Shown: piece after piece, positions 45,233 through 56,510 of the stretch | How the letters are laid out: each line of letters opens with the position of its first letter | Numbering within the stretch: the first letter of the stretch is position 1 | NCBI GenBank assembly: GCA_030762895.1 | Contig: CM061068.1 | Location: 44,791,615 to 44,855,614 of the forward strand | DNA from: Sophora flavescens | Lineage: Eukaryota; Streptophyta; Magnoliopsida; Fabales; Fabaceae | Direction: 5' to 3' | DNA length: 64,000 bases | The notes under the pieces: model-generated | Told to the model about the DNA's origin: nothing | Database searches by the model: none | The model's input: the letters and a program-made list of their open reading frames with translations, nothing else | Translations under genes and position numbers: made by a program

Positions 45233-45754
45233 ATGGATCCGAACATCCCATTGGTACCGTCGGAATCGAAGACTGAGATCTTTGATGATGCGGGGAATGC
45301 ACAGGCGTGGCAGATTCACCCCGGATCTACATCAGCTACCTATCATGGATCGATAACCACGCTGGAGAAGAATGCCGAGGACGAACCATGTCGCAGAGTT
45401 CAGACAGTTGAGACGAGGAGGGTTGCTCTCCCACCACCTTGGTACTACTTACACGTGCTACAGATGAATGGACAGCTACATGAGCACCCGTCTCTAGGGG
45501 TACCATTACCTGGAGTCGAGCGAGCTTCACCGATTGAGGAGGACTCGGAGGAGGACCCCGAGGAGTACCTGGAGGATGAGCCCGTGTACCACGTCTTGGA
45601 TCACGGCGATGATCTTGATGAGGTGCCGGAGTACGTGCTTGATGAGGATCTGGATTTTTATGATTCTGACTCTCCTGATGAGGGTGGAGACGCCGCAGAC
45701 CCATCACCTGGGGTCTCTTCTTGTGGGAGTGTTTGTGGCGAGTCTTCTTTTTAG
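45233..45754 (+). CDS. Conserved acidic protein ORF inside the LTR-like unit (173 aa)
   Basis: The ORF starts MDPNIPLVPSE and ends at TAG 45754. It is proline-rich and strongly acidic: WQIHPGSTSATYHG (about 27-40), LPPPWYYLHVLQMNGQLHEHP (about 67-87), then runs such as EEDSEEDPEEYLEDEP and DSDSPDEGGD. No known domain, signal peptide or membrane segment is visible. The same ORF, of similar length, lies in the inverted partner unit (47116-46643). Conserved there are the MDPN start, IHPGS, SATY.G.I..LE.NAE, QTVE, GQLH.HP, PLPGV and DSPDEG. A transcript from the TATA at 42467 could reach it by splicing across two small leader exons. Function is unknown. I do not recognise it as gag, although an acidic host-derived or element-encoded accessory protein is possible. 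Confidence 0.5.
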   Translation: MDPNIPLVPSESKTEIFDDAGNAQAWQIHPGSTSATYHGSITTLEKNAEDEPCRRVQTVETRRVALPPPWYYLHVLQMNGQLHEHPSLGVPLPGVERASPIEEDSEEDPEEYLEDEPVYHVLDHGDDLDEVPEYVLDEDLDFYDSDSPDEGGDAADPSPGVSSCGSVCGESSF

Positions 45755-46164
45755 TCGTTAGTAGTGGCCAGCTTAGGGGTGTATATTTTGTGGTAGTCTG
45801 TCTCGGTCCGACTGTATTTGGCTTCTTAGAGCCACCCTTTTGATGCGTGGTTCCGGACCCTCCCCCCTATTTTGCTTTACTTAGTTTACAGCTGTTAACA
45901 TTATGTTTTGTAACTCTATTATTAATGACCATCCTAATCAGGTCCTAGTTTCTGTACTAAACTCTGAATCCCACTGGGATAGATTATATATATATATATA
46001 TGATGTTTACATTTCATGTTCTGAGTGTTCATCACTTACCCTTGTTTTTTAGGATACTCACTTATTAAGAAAATATCATTTACAGGAATCAACCAGAAAT
46101 TTAATTATTTTATTTTTCGCAACGGGTAACAAAGTGACGCCCCAGTTTAGGGTGTCACAAAAGC

Positions 46165-46214
46165 CAATATCCCTGTGAGATGGTGTTAGCTTTTATCTCC
46201 CTATGAGACGGTGT
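46165..46214 (+). repeat. Outer fragment of the LINE 5' minisatellite
   Basis: About 1.7 copies of the 28-bp unit found at 50482-50592 (ccctgtgagatggtgttagc...ccctatgagacggtg). They are separated from the rest of the array by the minus LTR-like unit. Confidence 0.8.
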
Positions 46215-46382
46215 TGTAACACCCTAACTTGGCATCACATGATTACCTGTTGTGGAAAATAAAACTTATTAAATTGCTGGTTACTCTCGAAAAATAATAT
46301 TTTCTTAGTAAATAAATATTCTCAAAAACAGTGATAAAAATTTCCCTTTCTTAAGATGAACACTCAGAACATGAATGACATT

Positions 46383-46385
<3 letters not shown>

Positions 46386-46425
<40 letters not shown>
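46386..46425. repeat. (TA)n microsatellite
   Basis: About 20 TA units near the terminus of the minus LTR-like unit. A shorter (TA)n run lies at the matching place in the plus unit (about 45987-46002). Confidence 0.95.
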
Positions 46426-46426
<1 letters not shown>

Positions 46427-46642
46427 CATCATCGGTTGTAGCATCAAGTCTTACGTACAAAATACTTATGACCTTTATAAGAGCAGGCCATTGTCATAAG
46501 TTAAGAAGATAGAAAAGAAATACACAAACACCAAAAAGCAAAAGGTCCGGAACCACATCTCTAAAACATCGTGGCTCTTAGAAGGCAGAAATCAGCCGGA
46601 CAAGGATACACTACCCACAAAAGACACCTATAGCTGGTCTGT

Positions 46643-47116
46643 CTAAAGGTGGCCATTAGGAAGGCCAGGATAAATGCTCTCATTCCCCGATGAGCTCTTA
46701 GGTGAAGCGTCCAACACTTCCCTTCCTTCATCAGGAGAGTCATCGTCGTCGCCGTCATCAAGCAAATAGTACTCAGGCTCCTCATCAAAGAACTCCTTCG
46801 GATCTTCCTCCGGCGGTGAGTCAGGTACAACTCCTGGAAGTGGCTCTCTGAGCGGTGGGTGAACATGTAACTGCCCCTGGTCGGCCAAGTGCTGAAGATA
46901 GAGTCAGGTGGGTGGCAGAGATATCCTCACTGCCTCGACCGTCTGAATCATGCGTTGTGGTCCCGCCTCTGCGTTGCCCTCCAAAGAACTTATCAGTCCA
47001 GTATAGGTGGCACTACTGTGGGATCCCGGATGTATAACCCACGTCGTGGGGTCGTTAGCATTCTCAAAGGTGAGGGTCTGCATCCCCACTGGTGCCAAAG
47101 GGGCATTAGGATCCAT
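46643..47116 (-). pseudogene. Partner copy of the acidic-protein ORF, one in-frame stop
   Basis: The minus-strand frame runs from ATG at 47116 (MDPNAPLAPVG) to a stop at 46643: 158 codons with one internal TGA (at about 46904), exactly where the plus copy has Trp (LPPPW versus LPPT-stop). The frame is otherwise unbroken, ending ...SSGNESIYPGLPNGHL. Conserved landmarks are IHPGS, SATYTG, LEGNAE, QTVE, GQLHVHPPL, PLPGV, EEDPKEF, GDDD and DSPDEG. It is closed by a single nonsense change. Read-through or a sequencing error cannot be excluded. Confidence 0.5.
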
Positions 47117-47122
47117 CTAAAC

Positions 47123-47124
<2 letters not shown>

Positions 47125-47159
<35 letters not shown>
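47125..47159. repeat. (AT)n microsatellite just upstream of the minus ORF
   Basis: Pure AT dinucleotides. On the minus strand the tract ends in gggtttag directly before the ORF's ATG. Confidence 0.95.
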
Positions 47160-47160
<1 letters not shown>

Positions 47161-47630
47161 CAATTCCATATAGGAAAAGGAAACAAGAAAATATGTAAGA
47201 GTGAGATACCAATGTATGGATTAATCACAATAACCATATGCACGACACAAAACATCAGATTAGCATATAGGACATGTAACATAAAATTCTTGAGAATAAA
47301 CAAGTATAATATCAAGGAGTCTCATACCCGATCAGTCATAGTCATTTATAAAAATATGCATGACACTTCAATATTAAGGCTCTAACTTAATCTAATGAGA
47401 TCCCGTCATCTTTCTATGAGTTGATCAAACTCAATTTCCATAATAAGACATACGTGGTTAATTTTCCATAGCACACTGTCCAGTACGGGTTGCAATGATC
47501 AATCTTATGGATTCCATAGCACCCTGTCTAATTTAGGATACAGTGATCAATCTTATGAATTCATTGTCTATCAAGGCACAATGCTACCACGTGATATGAA
47601 TACCCGTCCATCAAGGCATCACTCCTAACA

Positions 47631-48064
47631 ATGATTGGCACGTCTGCCGAAAATGCATGAAAAACAATTGTTCTCGACGTTTTCTTTGTGTTCAATTTTT
47701 CTTGTCGAAGCTCAAAGGCTAATGACTATTCATAAATTTCAACGTTTTAAGATTATTCAACATCAACACGGGACACAAAGTCCGAGTGCTCAATCACAAC
47801 GCTCTAAACCGATGCACCAGTCTTAGGCTTGTGGTCATAGAAAAACAATGATTGTCACGTCTGCCGAAAATGTATGAAAAACAATTGTTCTCAATGTTTT
47901 CTTTGTGTTCAATCTTTTCTTGTCGAAGCTCAAAGGCTAAGGATTATTCATAAATTTCAACGTTTTAAGATTATTCAACATCAACACGGGACACAAAGTC
48001 CGAGTGCTCAATCACAACGCTCTAAACCGATGCACCAGTCTTAGGCTTGTGGTCATAGAAAAAC
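47631..48064. repeat. 217-bp tandem duplication inside the minus LTR-like unit
   Basis: Copies at 47631-47847 and 47848-48064 differ at only a few positions (for example gcatga versus gtatga). This makes it one of the youngest changes in an otherwise old unit. Confidence 0.9.
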
Positions 48065-50481
48065 AACATTCACCTTTAACAACGTTCATCACAACGTGAT
48101 TAGGACATCAAGTCCACAACAACATGAATAGGACTCAAAGTCCACAACAACGTGAGTAGGACTCAAGGCCCACAGCAACGTGACACGGATCCAAGATCGA
48201 CGTGTATATTATAGAACACTGGTATCCGACGTCTCGTATACTAGATTCAAAGTTCGACTTGTCTATTCCTTTTCATTCAGTGAAACGCAAATACAAATTG
48301 AAACCTCCACAACTTACCCAAGCTTGCCAGAATATTTTTGGTTCAATAAAAGTATTTAACAAAAATCCTTTTTCGTTTGAAATTCATTTATAAATGCTAA
48401 GTTATAGAGAAATCCCTTGTTTGTCTCAAAATTCAACATCTTTGAAATTCTTCCTTTTTCAAAAACAATACTAGAACTTCATAAAGATTCTTGTAAAAAA
48501 AATCCATTTCTAACCAAATAAGGTAAATCATTTGTCAAAAGCTTTCTCCAGTGAATATATTTTCTAAAACTGTTTCTGTTCAAACTAAAATCATTTGTAA
48601 GCAAAACGATTTTCCTCTAGCTTTAAAATATTTCAACACCTAGTTCTTCAGAATAACTTTCTTTTTCATTTAAAAAAAAGGATAACGTACTAAGATAAAT
48701 TTTTCTTTTCTTTTTCAACCTTAACTTCATTCATTTAACAAAAGAAGTTCCCCTTTAAACATATTTGTGTTCAAAGTTATCATAAGGCTTCTAAGACTTT
48801 TATCTCAATAATTAATTGAGCACCGACGAATGTCAGGCTTCTCAGACATCAATCAACAACAGTAATATTTTCATATCAATATCATAACAGTTAATACAGT
48901 TCATGACATATAGTAAAGCTATAACACATTTTCAAATAAGTCATAAAGCTCAGGCATTTAAAACAGACAGTTCAATCACATCAGATAACTCAAATAAATC
49001 ACAACAAGACTCAGGACACATCACGAACCACAACTAATAGCATACATCTATTGGAATATCCCTAAGGCAATCTCCTCTTACCTGATTCCAAGCAAACACA
49101 ATCTCACGTTCTTTGTTGAGTGCTACGATCTTCCTCGTCTTGCTCCACGACAGAAGTCTAAAGATTCCAACACATAACATAAGTTAAAAACAACCAAAAA
49201 CATCCAATCCAACCTAGGCATAGGTTCGGTCATGGTGACAAAATAGGGTTAGAGGTTTTCAAAATTTCTCAAACTCATGGATTAATGATCCTTAAGTATT
49301 AGAGATTCATAAACAATGATCATTTTATAAGGATTGAACAAAATCTCCTCTAAGCACAAGCTTAGGGTTTTCGGTCATGACACCTAAAATAGGCTAGGGA
49401 TTTTCAAACTTTTCAAGCTTCTAGATTTAACAACAAAAGGTACAAAAGAGTTCAAATCAATAATCATACTTCAAAAGTTGAAACAAAACTTTCTGGTTCC
49501 ACAACAACATAGTTTCAACCAAGTTAAGAAAATAGGGAAGGAAATTTTTGCTTGATGCAAGCTCTTAGATAATGAATATAGAAGTGATTATGAGTTCATA
49601 GAAATTGGTTTCAAGTCAAATGGATTTTTCTACTAATTTCTAGAGATTTTAGAAGTTATAGATCTAAGAATATCAAATGGAAGAACATGACATAAAATCA
49701 ACCAATAAGTGAAGGAAAGAACTTAGATGAGTAAGAGAATAGAGTATTACCCTTGAAGCTTGAAGAAAATGAATGTAGATGATGAACTCTTGAAGAAATC
49801 CAATGAAGTTTGAAGTAGGAAAATGTGGTTTTGGGAGTGTAAACCATATGAAGAAAATGAGTGAATATATAGGCAAAGAAGGGTGTGTAGCTGTGTGGGA
49901 GAGAGAGGGAGAAGAGCTTGGGGTCCAAGTTTTAGCTTAAGGGTTGTTTGGTTGGTTAGATGAGAGATTAATGAGTTTTAGGATTAAAATATAATAGATT
50001 TCAAAAAGTGTAATGATAACTTTTCCTTGATGGGACCTGAGCCATCAATCAACAAGTCACTCCATCTCCAACCAGTTACATTGGTCATCTCAGTTCCCCA
50101 TCCTGCTCTGTTGTGCACCCGGTTAAAGTTTTCGATCGTAATTTTCGAAGATTTTGCTTGGATAAAATATTATATTTTATTCCTGAACAATTTTTTTCAA
50201 AAATAACCAAGATCATTGGAAACACGACAAAAACACTAACCATTTCATTCACAGGACAAAATTAGGTTTTCTGCTCAGTAAACTTTTACTGTGAATGAAA
50301 ACACAGATCGGTTTTCGTCTGAATTTTCAACCGAAAATTTAACCGTGACTTTCTACGGTAAGGTAGAGCAAGACAATAAATTTAGTTTATCCAAAATCAT
50401 TCTTTGGGTTTTATAAAAAATAAATACACATATACATGTATTTATTGTTACATAAAAACAGAAATCGGGGGGTTACAGTGT

Positions 50482-50592
50482 TAGCTTTTCTCTCCCTGTT
50501 AGATGGTGATAGCTTTTCTCTCCCTATGAGATGGTGTTAGATTTTCTCTCCCTGTGAGACGGTGTTAGTTTTTTTCTCCCTGTGAGACGGTG
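50482..50592 (+). repeat. 28-bp minisatellite upstream of LINE ORF1
   Basis: Four copies of a unit like tagcttttctctccctgtga + gacggtgt stand directly before LINE ORF1, and 1.7 more lie at 46165-46214. Their position suggests a repeated LINE 5' UTR. Confidence 0.8.
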
Positions 50593-50616
50593 TGTTCCCT
50601 TGCCTTCATACTTTCA

Positions 50617-51540
50617 ATGGTGGATGTTCGAATGACTGGTCTTTCCTTGGCAGATGATGAAGAGGATGGGTTGAGCCTTCAGCTGGTGGGTGGTGCGGCT
50701 GCTTCTAATGTCCTTTCTGTGGACTTACAACTGTGTTTGGCAGGCCGTTTTCTGACAGATAGACCGATAAGGGTACTGGTTATGAGGAATAGGATGGCGG
50801 AGATATGGAGACCAGTGAAAGGGGTTGCAATCAAGGTGGCGTCTTAAGGGTTGTTTTTATTCCAATTCGCTCATATCTGGGACATGGAGGATGTGATGAA
50901 GGGAGGTCCTTGGAGCTTTGACAACCATTTACTCATTCTCCGGGGCAGGAGTGTGGCGTTGAGGGCGGATACCAGAAGGTCGGACATCGGAGGTAGTAGC
51001 AGATGGTTGAAAGAGGAGATGGGCGGCGCTCAACAACCTAGCGACACTCATGCAGGAAGTCCTAGCAATAATTCGAATTCAAAATATGATGATATGATGA
51101 AGCAATCATATCCCGGTTTTGTTGGGATGACTAATCCAGAAATTGGGGCGTGGAATCATAGGGATTTGACTGTTACAAACGGTGCGGCCTTGCAGGGATT
51201 TGGTCCAGGACTTTCCTCACGTGGGATTTCTATTACTCCTCATAATGAGGGGCCCACTTTTAATGCTGGTAACGTGTTACTGCATGGGCTGTCCCCTACT
51301 CACTTTAACGTAGGTGCATGCAATCCGGGTTCTATTTTTCCGAGTCTCAACAACGAGTTTCAGATGATAACTCAACTCGGTCATAAACGCAGCAGGAAGG
51401 ATTCATGCGATGAAGGGCCAGAGGGTGAGGAGTTGGGATTGGAAGACAGTTTTGAGGGCGTTGCTGGAAAGGAGGTTTCATCAGGTAATCAACATTTTTT
51501 AATGGCATGCTCTGATTCTCAAGCCTGCCAGAAGCAATGA
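50617..51540 (+). pseudogene. LINE ORF1 remnant (DUF4283-type)
   Basis: ATG at 50617 (MVDVRMTGLSLADDEEDGLS). The DUF4283 core LCLAGRFLTDRPIRVLVMRN is followed by FAHIWDMEDVMKGGPWSFDN, typical of plant LINE ORF1 and RNA binding. A TAA at 50845-50847 interrupts the frame (VAS-stop-GLFLF), where Gln is expected, and the frame then stays open to 51540. Shortly after FDNHLLIL the sequence passes to an acidic C-terminus, and the CCHC zinc knuckle usually found in this protein is missing. I infer an internal deletion. The stop overlaps the ORF2 start as ATGA. Confidence 0.8.
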
Positions 51541-51718
51541 AAATCCTCGGTTGGAACTACCGAGGCCTGGGTTCACCTAAGGCAGTTCCAGTTCTTAGGA
51601 ACCTGGTTAGGTTCCATAACCTGGATGTGGTCTTCTTGGTGGAGACTTTAGCTTTTTCTAGAAGAGTTGATGAGGTTAAGAGGAGACTTGGCTTTCATGG
51701 TGCTCTCTCAGTTGATAG

Positions 51719-52044
51719 TGTTATCAGTGTAATATTTAACTAACCTAGAACAGTTAGATAGTTAGTTAGACAGTTAGAAAGTTAGTTAGAAATTAGCTAG
51801 AAGTAGTTAATTTACTAAGCTTGATCAACATGTATATATATACCTTTCTGTGTAACTAATCAAGTAGATGAATGAAAATTAGTTATCATTCACTCATCAC
51901 TTCAGTTTCAATTCTCTGCTTTCTTCCTCTATTTTCCTCTCCTTCTTGCGATAACCTGTGCAAGGTTCTTTCAGTCCTTCATCCCTGTGACCACGATTTG
52001 GTCACTGTGTTCTTCAATTCTTCATTGAGTTCACCATTTCTACA
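51719..52044 (+). repeat. 5' LTR of the RE1-like copia element
   Basis: 326 bp, tgttatcagtg...atttctaca. It contains ttagttag-type repeats and a TATA-like tatatatata near 51833. Confidence 0.95.
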
Positions 52045-52119
52045 TGGTATCGAGCTACGATTCTTGAGCTCGCTACATTCGATTGGTGCTTCATGGCGCA
52101 AGAAAGTTCAACTTCTGTT

Positions 52120-55100
52120 TCTTGGTTCCAATGGAGGTTCCCGAAATGTCTTTGATGATTCTTCACCTTACTATGTCCATCCATCTGAAAATCCTTCAAT
52201 TGTTCTCGTTTCCCCTGTTTTGACAAAAGAAAATTATCATCAATGGGCAAGATCCATGGAGATGAGTCTGATTTCGAAAAACAAGATAGGGTTTATCTAT
52301 GGTAGCATCCCTGTGCCATCAAAAGGCGATTCCATTTTCTCCAATTGGAGAAGAGCCAATAACCTAGTTGTGCGATGGATTATGTGCTCGATGTCGACTC
52401 AATTGCGAAAAGCATACTCCACAATCTTTGCGGCAAGCGTTATCTGGAAGGAACTCAAGTCAAGATTTGCTAAAGGCGACCTCTTCCGCATATCTGATAT
52501 AGAAGATTCAATAATCTCCCTCAAGCAAGGTGAGCTAAGTGTAACCGATTTTTTCACAGAATTAAAGGTTCTTTGGGATGAATTAGATGATTACTGGACC
52601 TTTACCAGTATGTACATGTGAATTAAGGTGTTCTTGTGATGCATTAGTAAATGTTGAAAAGTATAAAACTCGAGGATCGTGTGATAAGGTTCTTGAAAGG
52701 GTTAAATGAACCCTATGGGGCAGTAAAATCACAAATTATGTTGATGAAGCCCCTTCCTCCACTTGATGAAGTGTTCTCAATGATAGTGCAACAAGAAAGA
52801 CAGCTAGTTGTTGAATTTCTTTGAACCAAAAATGATTGCAAAGATAGGAAGGGACAATAGCTATGGCTATGGTCGTGGAAATGGTAGAGGTTCGGAAACT
52901 ATGGCAAGAACCAGGGTAGTAGAGGTCCGAACGGTGGAAAGGTCTGCACATATTGTGGTAAAAATGGACATACTATTGATACCTGTTATAGGAAGCATGG
53001 CTTCCCTCCTAATTTTCAATTCCGGAATCAAGGGAGGATTAACTCAGTTGCATCTGAAGGCAATGAGGCTGATAGCAATGAAAAGATCAGTGGTACTAAC
53101 CAGAAAACAGATCAGGACAGACCAGGTTTCAATTTGACTGCTGAACAGTACCAAGGCTTGATGAACTTGTTACAGCAATCTCAGAAACAGTTACCCTCAC
53201 CCTCAACTAATCAGATTAGCACTATAATGTCATCAACATCATGTGCACACCCTTCTCCTCATGATTCAGGTAACCCCTTACTGTTTCCTCTTAGTTCTTG
53301 GATATTGGACAGTGGTGCAACTGACCACATTTGCTACAATCTCTCATTTTATTCATCGTTCCATAAAATAAAGCCAGTTAGGGTGAAACTCCCTAATGGA
53401 AATGAAGTTCTTGCTTGTCATTCAGGTAGCATTACCTTTTCTAAGGATTTTGCATTACATGATGTATTGCATATTCCTCATTTTTCATATAATCTTCTTT
53501 CAGTCACTAAATTGACTTCATCTTTACCCTACACACTTTCTTTTGACTCTCATTCTTGTTGTATCCAGGAGAAAACTACATTGAGGATGATTGGTACAGC
53601 TGAGGTGCAAAATGGGCTCTATATTTTGAAGATGCCATGCTCAGTAAAAGTAGTTTTTCTTCTAATTGTGTCAATAAACATTACTCTTTGTCCCATAGTC
53701 CAGCTTATGGCATTTTCGTTTAGCTCATGCCTCAAATGATTGTATACAAACTATTCATTCCTTTACTCCTTCTGTTAATGTGAATAAAGAATACATTTGT
53801 GATGTTTGCCACTTTTCAAAACAAAAGAAACTCCCATTTTCTGTTAGCAGTTCACAATCTGTCAAGCCTTTTGAGTTGATTCATGTTGATATATGGGGGC
53901 CATTTCCCATTCTTTCAGTCCATGGACATAGGTACTTCCTAAGCATAGTGGATGACTTTTCTAGGTTCACTTGGATTTTCTTAATGAAAGCAAAGAGTGA
54001 AGCCTCTCAACTATTACAAAACTTTGTCACAATGATTGAAAGACAATTCGAATGTAAAATCAAAACCATAAGGAGTGATAATGGCCCTGAATTCCTTATG
54101 CGAGATTATTACCTTTCCAATGGAATAATCCATCAAACTACATGCACCTACACCCCTCAACAAAATGGGATTGTGGAGAGGAAGCACCAACACATTCTAA
54201 ATGTAGCTAGAGCTCTCATGTTACAAAGTCACCTTCCCAAAGTCTATTGGACATATGCCATTGTGCATGCTGTCCACATTATCAATCTCTTGCCCACCCC
54301 TCTTCTAAAGAAACACTCACCTTATGAAAAACTTTATGGGACTGTTCCTGATTTTAACCACTTGAAGGTCTTTGGTTGTTTGTCTTTTGGAAATATTCCT
54401 GCAGGTTCTTCCACCAAACTTGATGCAAGAGCATGCAAATGTGTCTTTTTAGGCTATAAAGCAGGAACAAAGGGATACATCCTTTTAAATCTGCACACCA
54501 AAGAGTTATTCATCTCAAGAAATGTGTCCTTTTATGAGTCAGTCTTTCCTTTTGTTCAAATCCATGAATTTGTCCAAAATTCACCCACACCACACAGGGA
54601 TCCCTTCCCTGCTCCTCAGCACATTGATCCTAATGTCTACAATGATACCTTGTTGATTCCAGCTGAGTTTCCCTCACATAGTACTTCTTCACCAAATTCA
54701 CCAAAACAGCCAATTGACAGCCAATCTACACATCACAGTTCAGATTCTCCCACCTCACCACCATCTCCACCAATTAGAAGATCTACTAGACAAAGGCAGG
54801 CACCCTCATACCTGCAAGAATATCACTGCAATCTTGCAGCAGATTGCACCCCAGCTGCTGCTGTACCATCCTCAAGTGTATCCTACCCTATTCAATCATA
54901 TTTATCTTACAATCATCTTTCACCCTCTTACAAATCTGCTGTGTTTTCTGTTTCTGCCGAGGTTGAGCCAACTAGTTACACTCAAGCCATCAAACAAGAT
55001 TGCTGGAAACAAGCCATCCAAGCTGAGTTACAAGCTTTAGCAGCAAATGAAACCTGGTCCCTAACTGATCTTCCCAAGGATAAGACACCAATTGGTTGCA

Positions 55101-56503
55101 AATGGGTGTTCAAAATCAAGCATAGGGCAGATGGCTCAGTTGAGAGGTACAAAGCTCGCCTAGTGGCAAAAGGCTACAATCAAACCGAAGGGATAGACTA
55201 TCTAGACACTTTTTCACCAGTAGCCAAACTGACTACAGTGAGACTGGTCCTGTCCTTAGCATCCATCAATGGCTGGCTCCTTAAACAACTTGATGTGAAC
55301 AATGCATTTTTACATGGAGATTTGATGGAGGATGTATATATGACCCTCCCCCCCTGGAATTTATGCTGCTCACTCTGGCCAAGTCTGCAAGTTACAAAAG
55401 TCCCTATATGGACTTAAACAAGCAAGTAGGCAATGGTTTGCCAAGCTGTCTTCATTCTTGATTGGGTCCGGTTACTCTCAGTCCAAGAGTGATTACTCTC
55501 TCTTTGTTAAGACCTCAGCACACTCATTCACAGCTCTTTTGGTCTATGTTGATGATGTGATTCTCACTGGAAACAATGCTGCTGAGATCACCCATATCAA
55601 GGCTGCACTTGATGACAAGTTCAAAATCAAGGATTTGGATGACTTGAAGTTTTTCCTAGGCTTGGAAGTTGCTCGAAGCAAAGCTGGAATTTCTGTAAAC
55701 CAGAGGAAATATGCTCTAGAATTGATCTCAGATGCAGGCCTTCTTGCTTGCAAACCAGCTGCTACACCTATGGATTGCAAGAATCATTTGAGCCAGACTG
55801 ATGGGGAGCCACTTGCAGACATCTCTGGCTATAGAAGACTAGTTGGCAGAGTTTACATGTCACGACCACAACAAGGCCTGATATAGCCTTTGCTGTCCAG
55901 CAAATATCTCAGTTCATGGCCAAACCAACCACGACTCACTACAGTGCTGCCATTCGGGTATTGAGATACCTTAAGGGTTCACCAGGCCTCGGTTTGTTCT
56001 TGCCCAGCAACTCCACTCTCCAGCTCAAGGCTTACAGTGATAGTGACTGGGCAACTTGTCCAGATACCCGTAGATCCATCACAGGGTATTGTATCTACCT
56101 TGGCTCTTCACTTATCTCTTGGAAATCAAAGAAACAAAGCACCGTCTCCAAGAGCTCCTGTGAGGCTGAATATAGAGCCATGGCAGCCACCACATGTGAG
56201 ATTCAATGGCTCAGTTTTCTGCTGCAAGATCTCCAAGTATCATTCATCTCTCCAGCCCTCCTATATTGTGACAACCAATCAGCTATGCACATAGCTGCCA
56301 ATCCTGTTTTTCAAGAGAGGACCAAGCACATAGAACTTGATTGTCACATTGTCAGAGAGAAGTGCATTTCTGGACTCATCAAGTTACTGCCTGTACCATC
56401 TTCCCTACAACTTGCAGATACATTCACCAAGCCTCTAAGCCCTCAAACTTTCCATCATATTCAGTCCAAGCTGGGTCTCCTAAACCTGTATGCCCCAGCT
56501 TGA
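52120..56503 (+). pseudogene. gag-pol of the RE1-like copia element, several frameshifts
   Basis: gag: VLTKENYHQWARSMEMSLIS (about 52216) and LKQGELSVTDFFTELKVLWDE (about 52520). Knuckle CTYCGKNGHTIDTC (about 52945). Protease WILDSGATDHICYN (about 53300). Integrase LPFSVSSSQSVKPFELIHVD, then DIWGPFP, IVDDFSRFTWIF, IRSDNGPEF and NGIVERKHQ (53830-54190). RT begins WSLTDLPKDKTPIGCKWVFK (about 55050), with LVYVDDVILTGNN (about 55540). RNase H: AYSDSDWATCPDTRRSITGY (about 56030), ADTFTKPL (about 56416), stop 56503. Breaks lie near 52590, 52800-52870, 53700, in the C7 run at 55348-55354, and near 55870. As read it cannot make a polyprotein, although the LTRs are identical. Confidence 0.9.
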
Positions 56504-56510
56504 AGGGGGG

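Larger units (their letters stand above)
41868..46159 (+). mobile_element. 4.3-kb LTR-like unit (plus), part of an inverted pair
   Basis: It starts TGTAACGCTCCGATTT and ends ...TTTAGGGTGTCACA. Flanking pentamers aaagt (41863-41867) and aaagc (46160-46164) are a likely target duplication with one change. It is collinear with the reverse complement of 46215-50477 at the start (attttcggttgaaaattcagacgaaa), the promoter region, the leader exon, internal repeats, the ORF and the terminus. TG...CA ends of the TGTAAC...GTTACA type are typical of gypsy LTRs. No gag-pol lies inside or beside it, so it is either a very long solo LTR or a non-autonomous element. Confidence 0.65.
46215..50477 (-). mobile_element. 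4.3-kb LTR-like unit (minus), inserted in a LINE 5' minisatellite
   Basis: Plus-strand ends are tgtaacacccta and gggggttaca. gtgt flanks both sides (46211-46214 and 50478-50481), consistent with a 4-5 bp duplication, and the same 28-bp minisatellite continues on both sides. The unit is the inverted relative of 41868-46159. On its minus strand it has a TATA-like box (about 49870), a donor AAGG|GTAA near 49750, a 76-nt exon-like segment (49157-49082) and the ORF at 47116-46643, whose ATG directly follows a tttag acceptor-like site. Confidence 0.65.

Noticed and set aside
45336..45707. 123-codon minus-strand frame antisense to the acidic ORF
   Set aside because: Pro/Arg/His-rich mirror of an acidic ORF. 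It is not conserved in the partner unit, whereas the sense ORF is.
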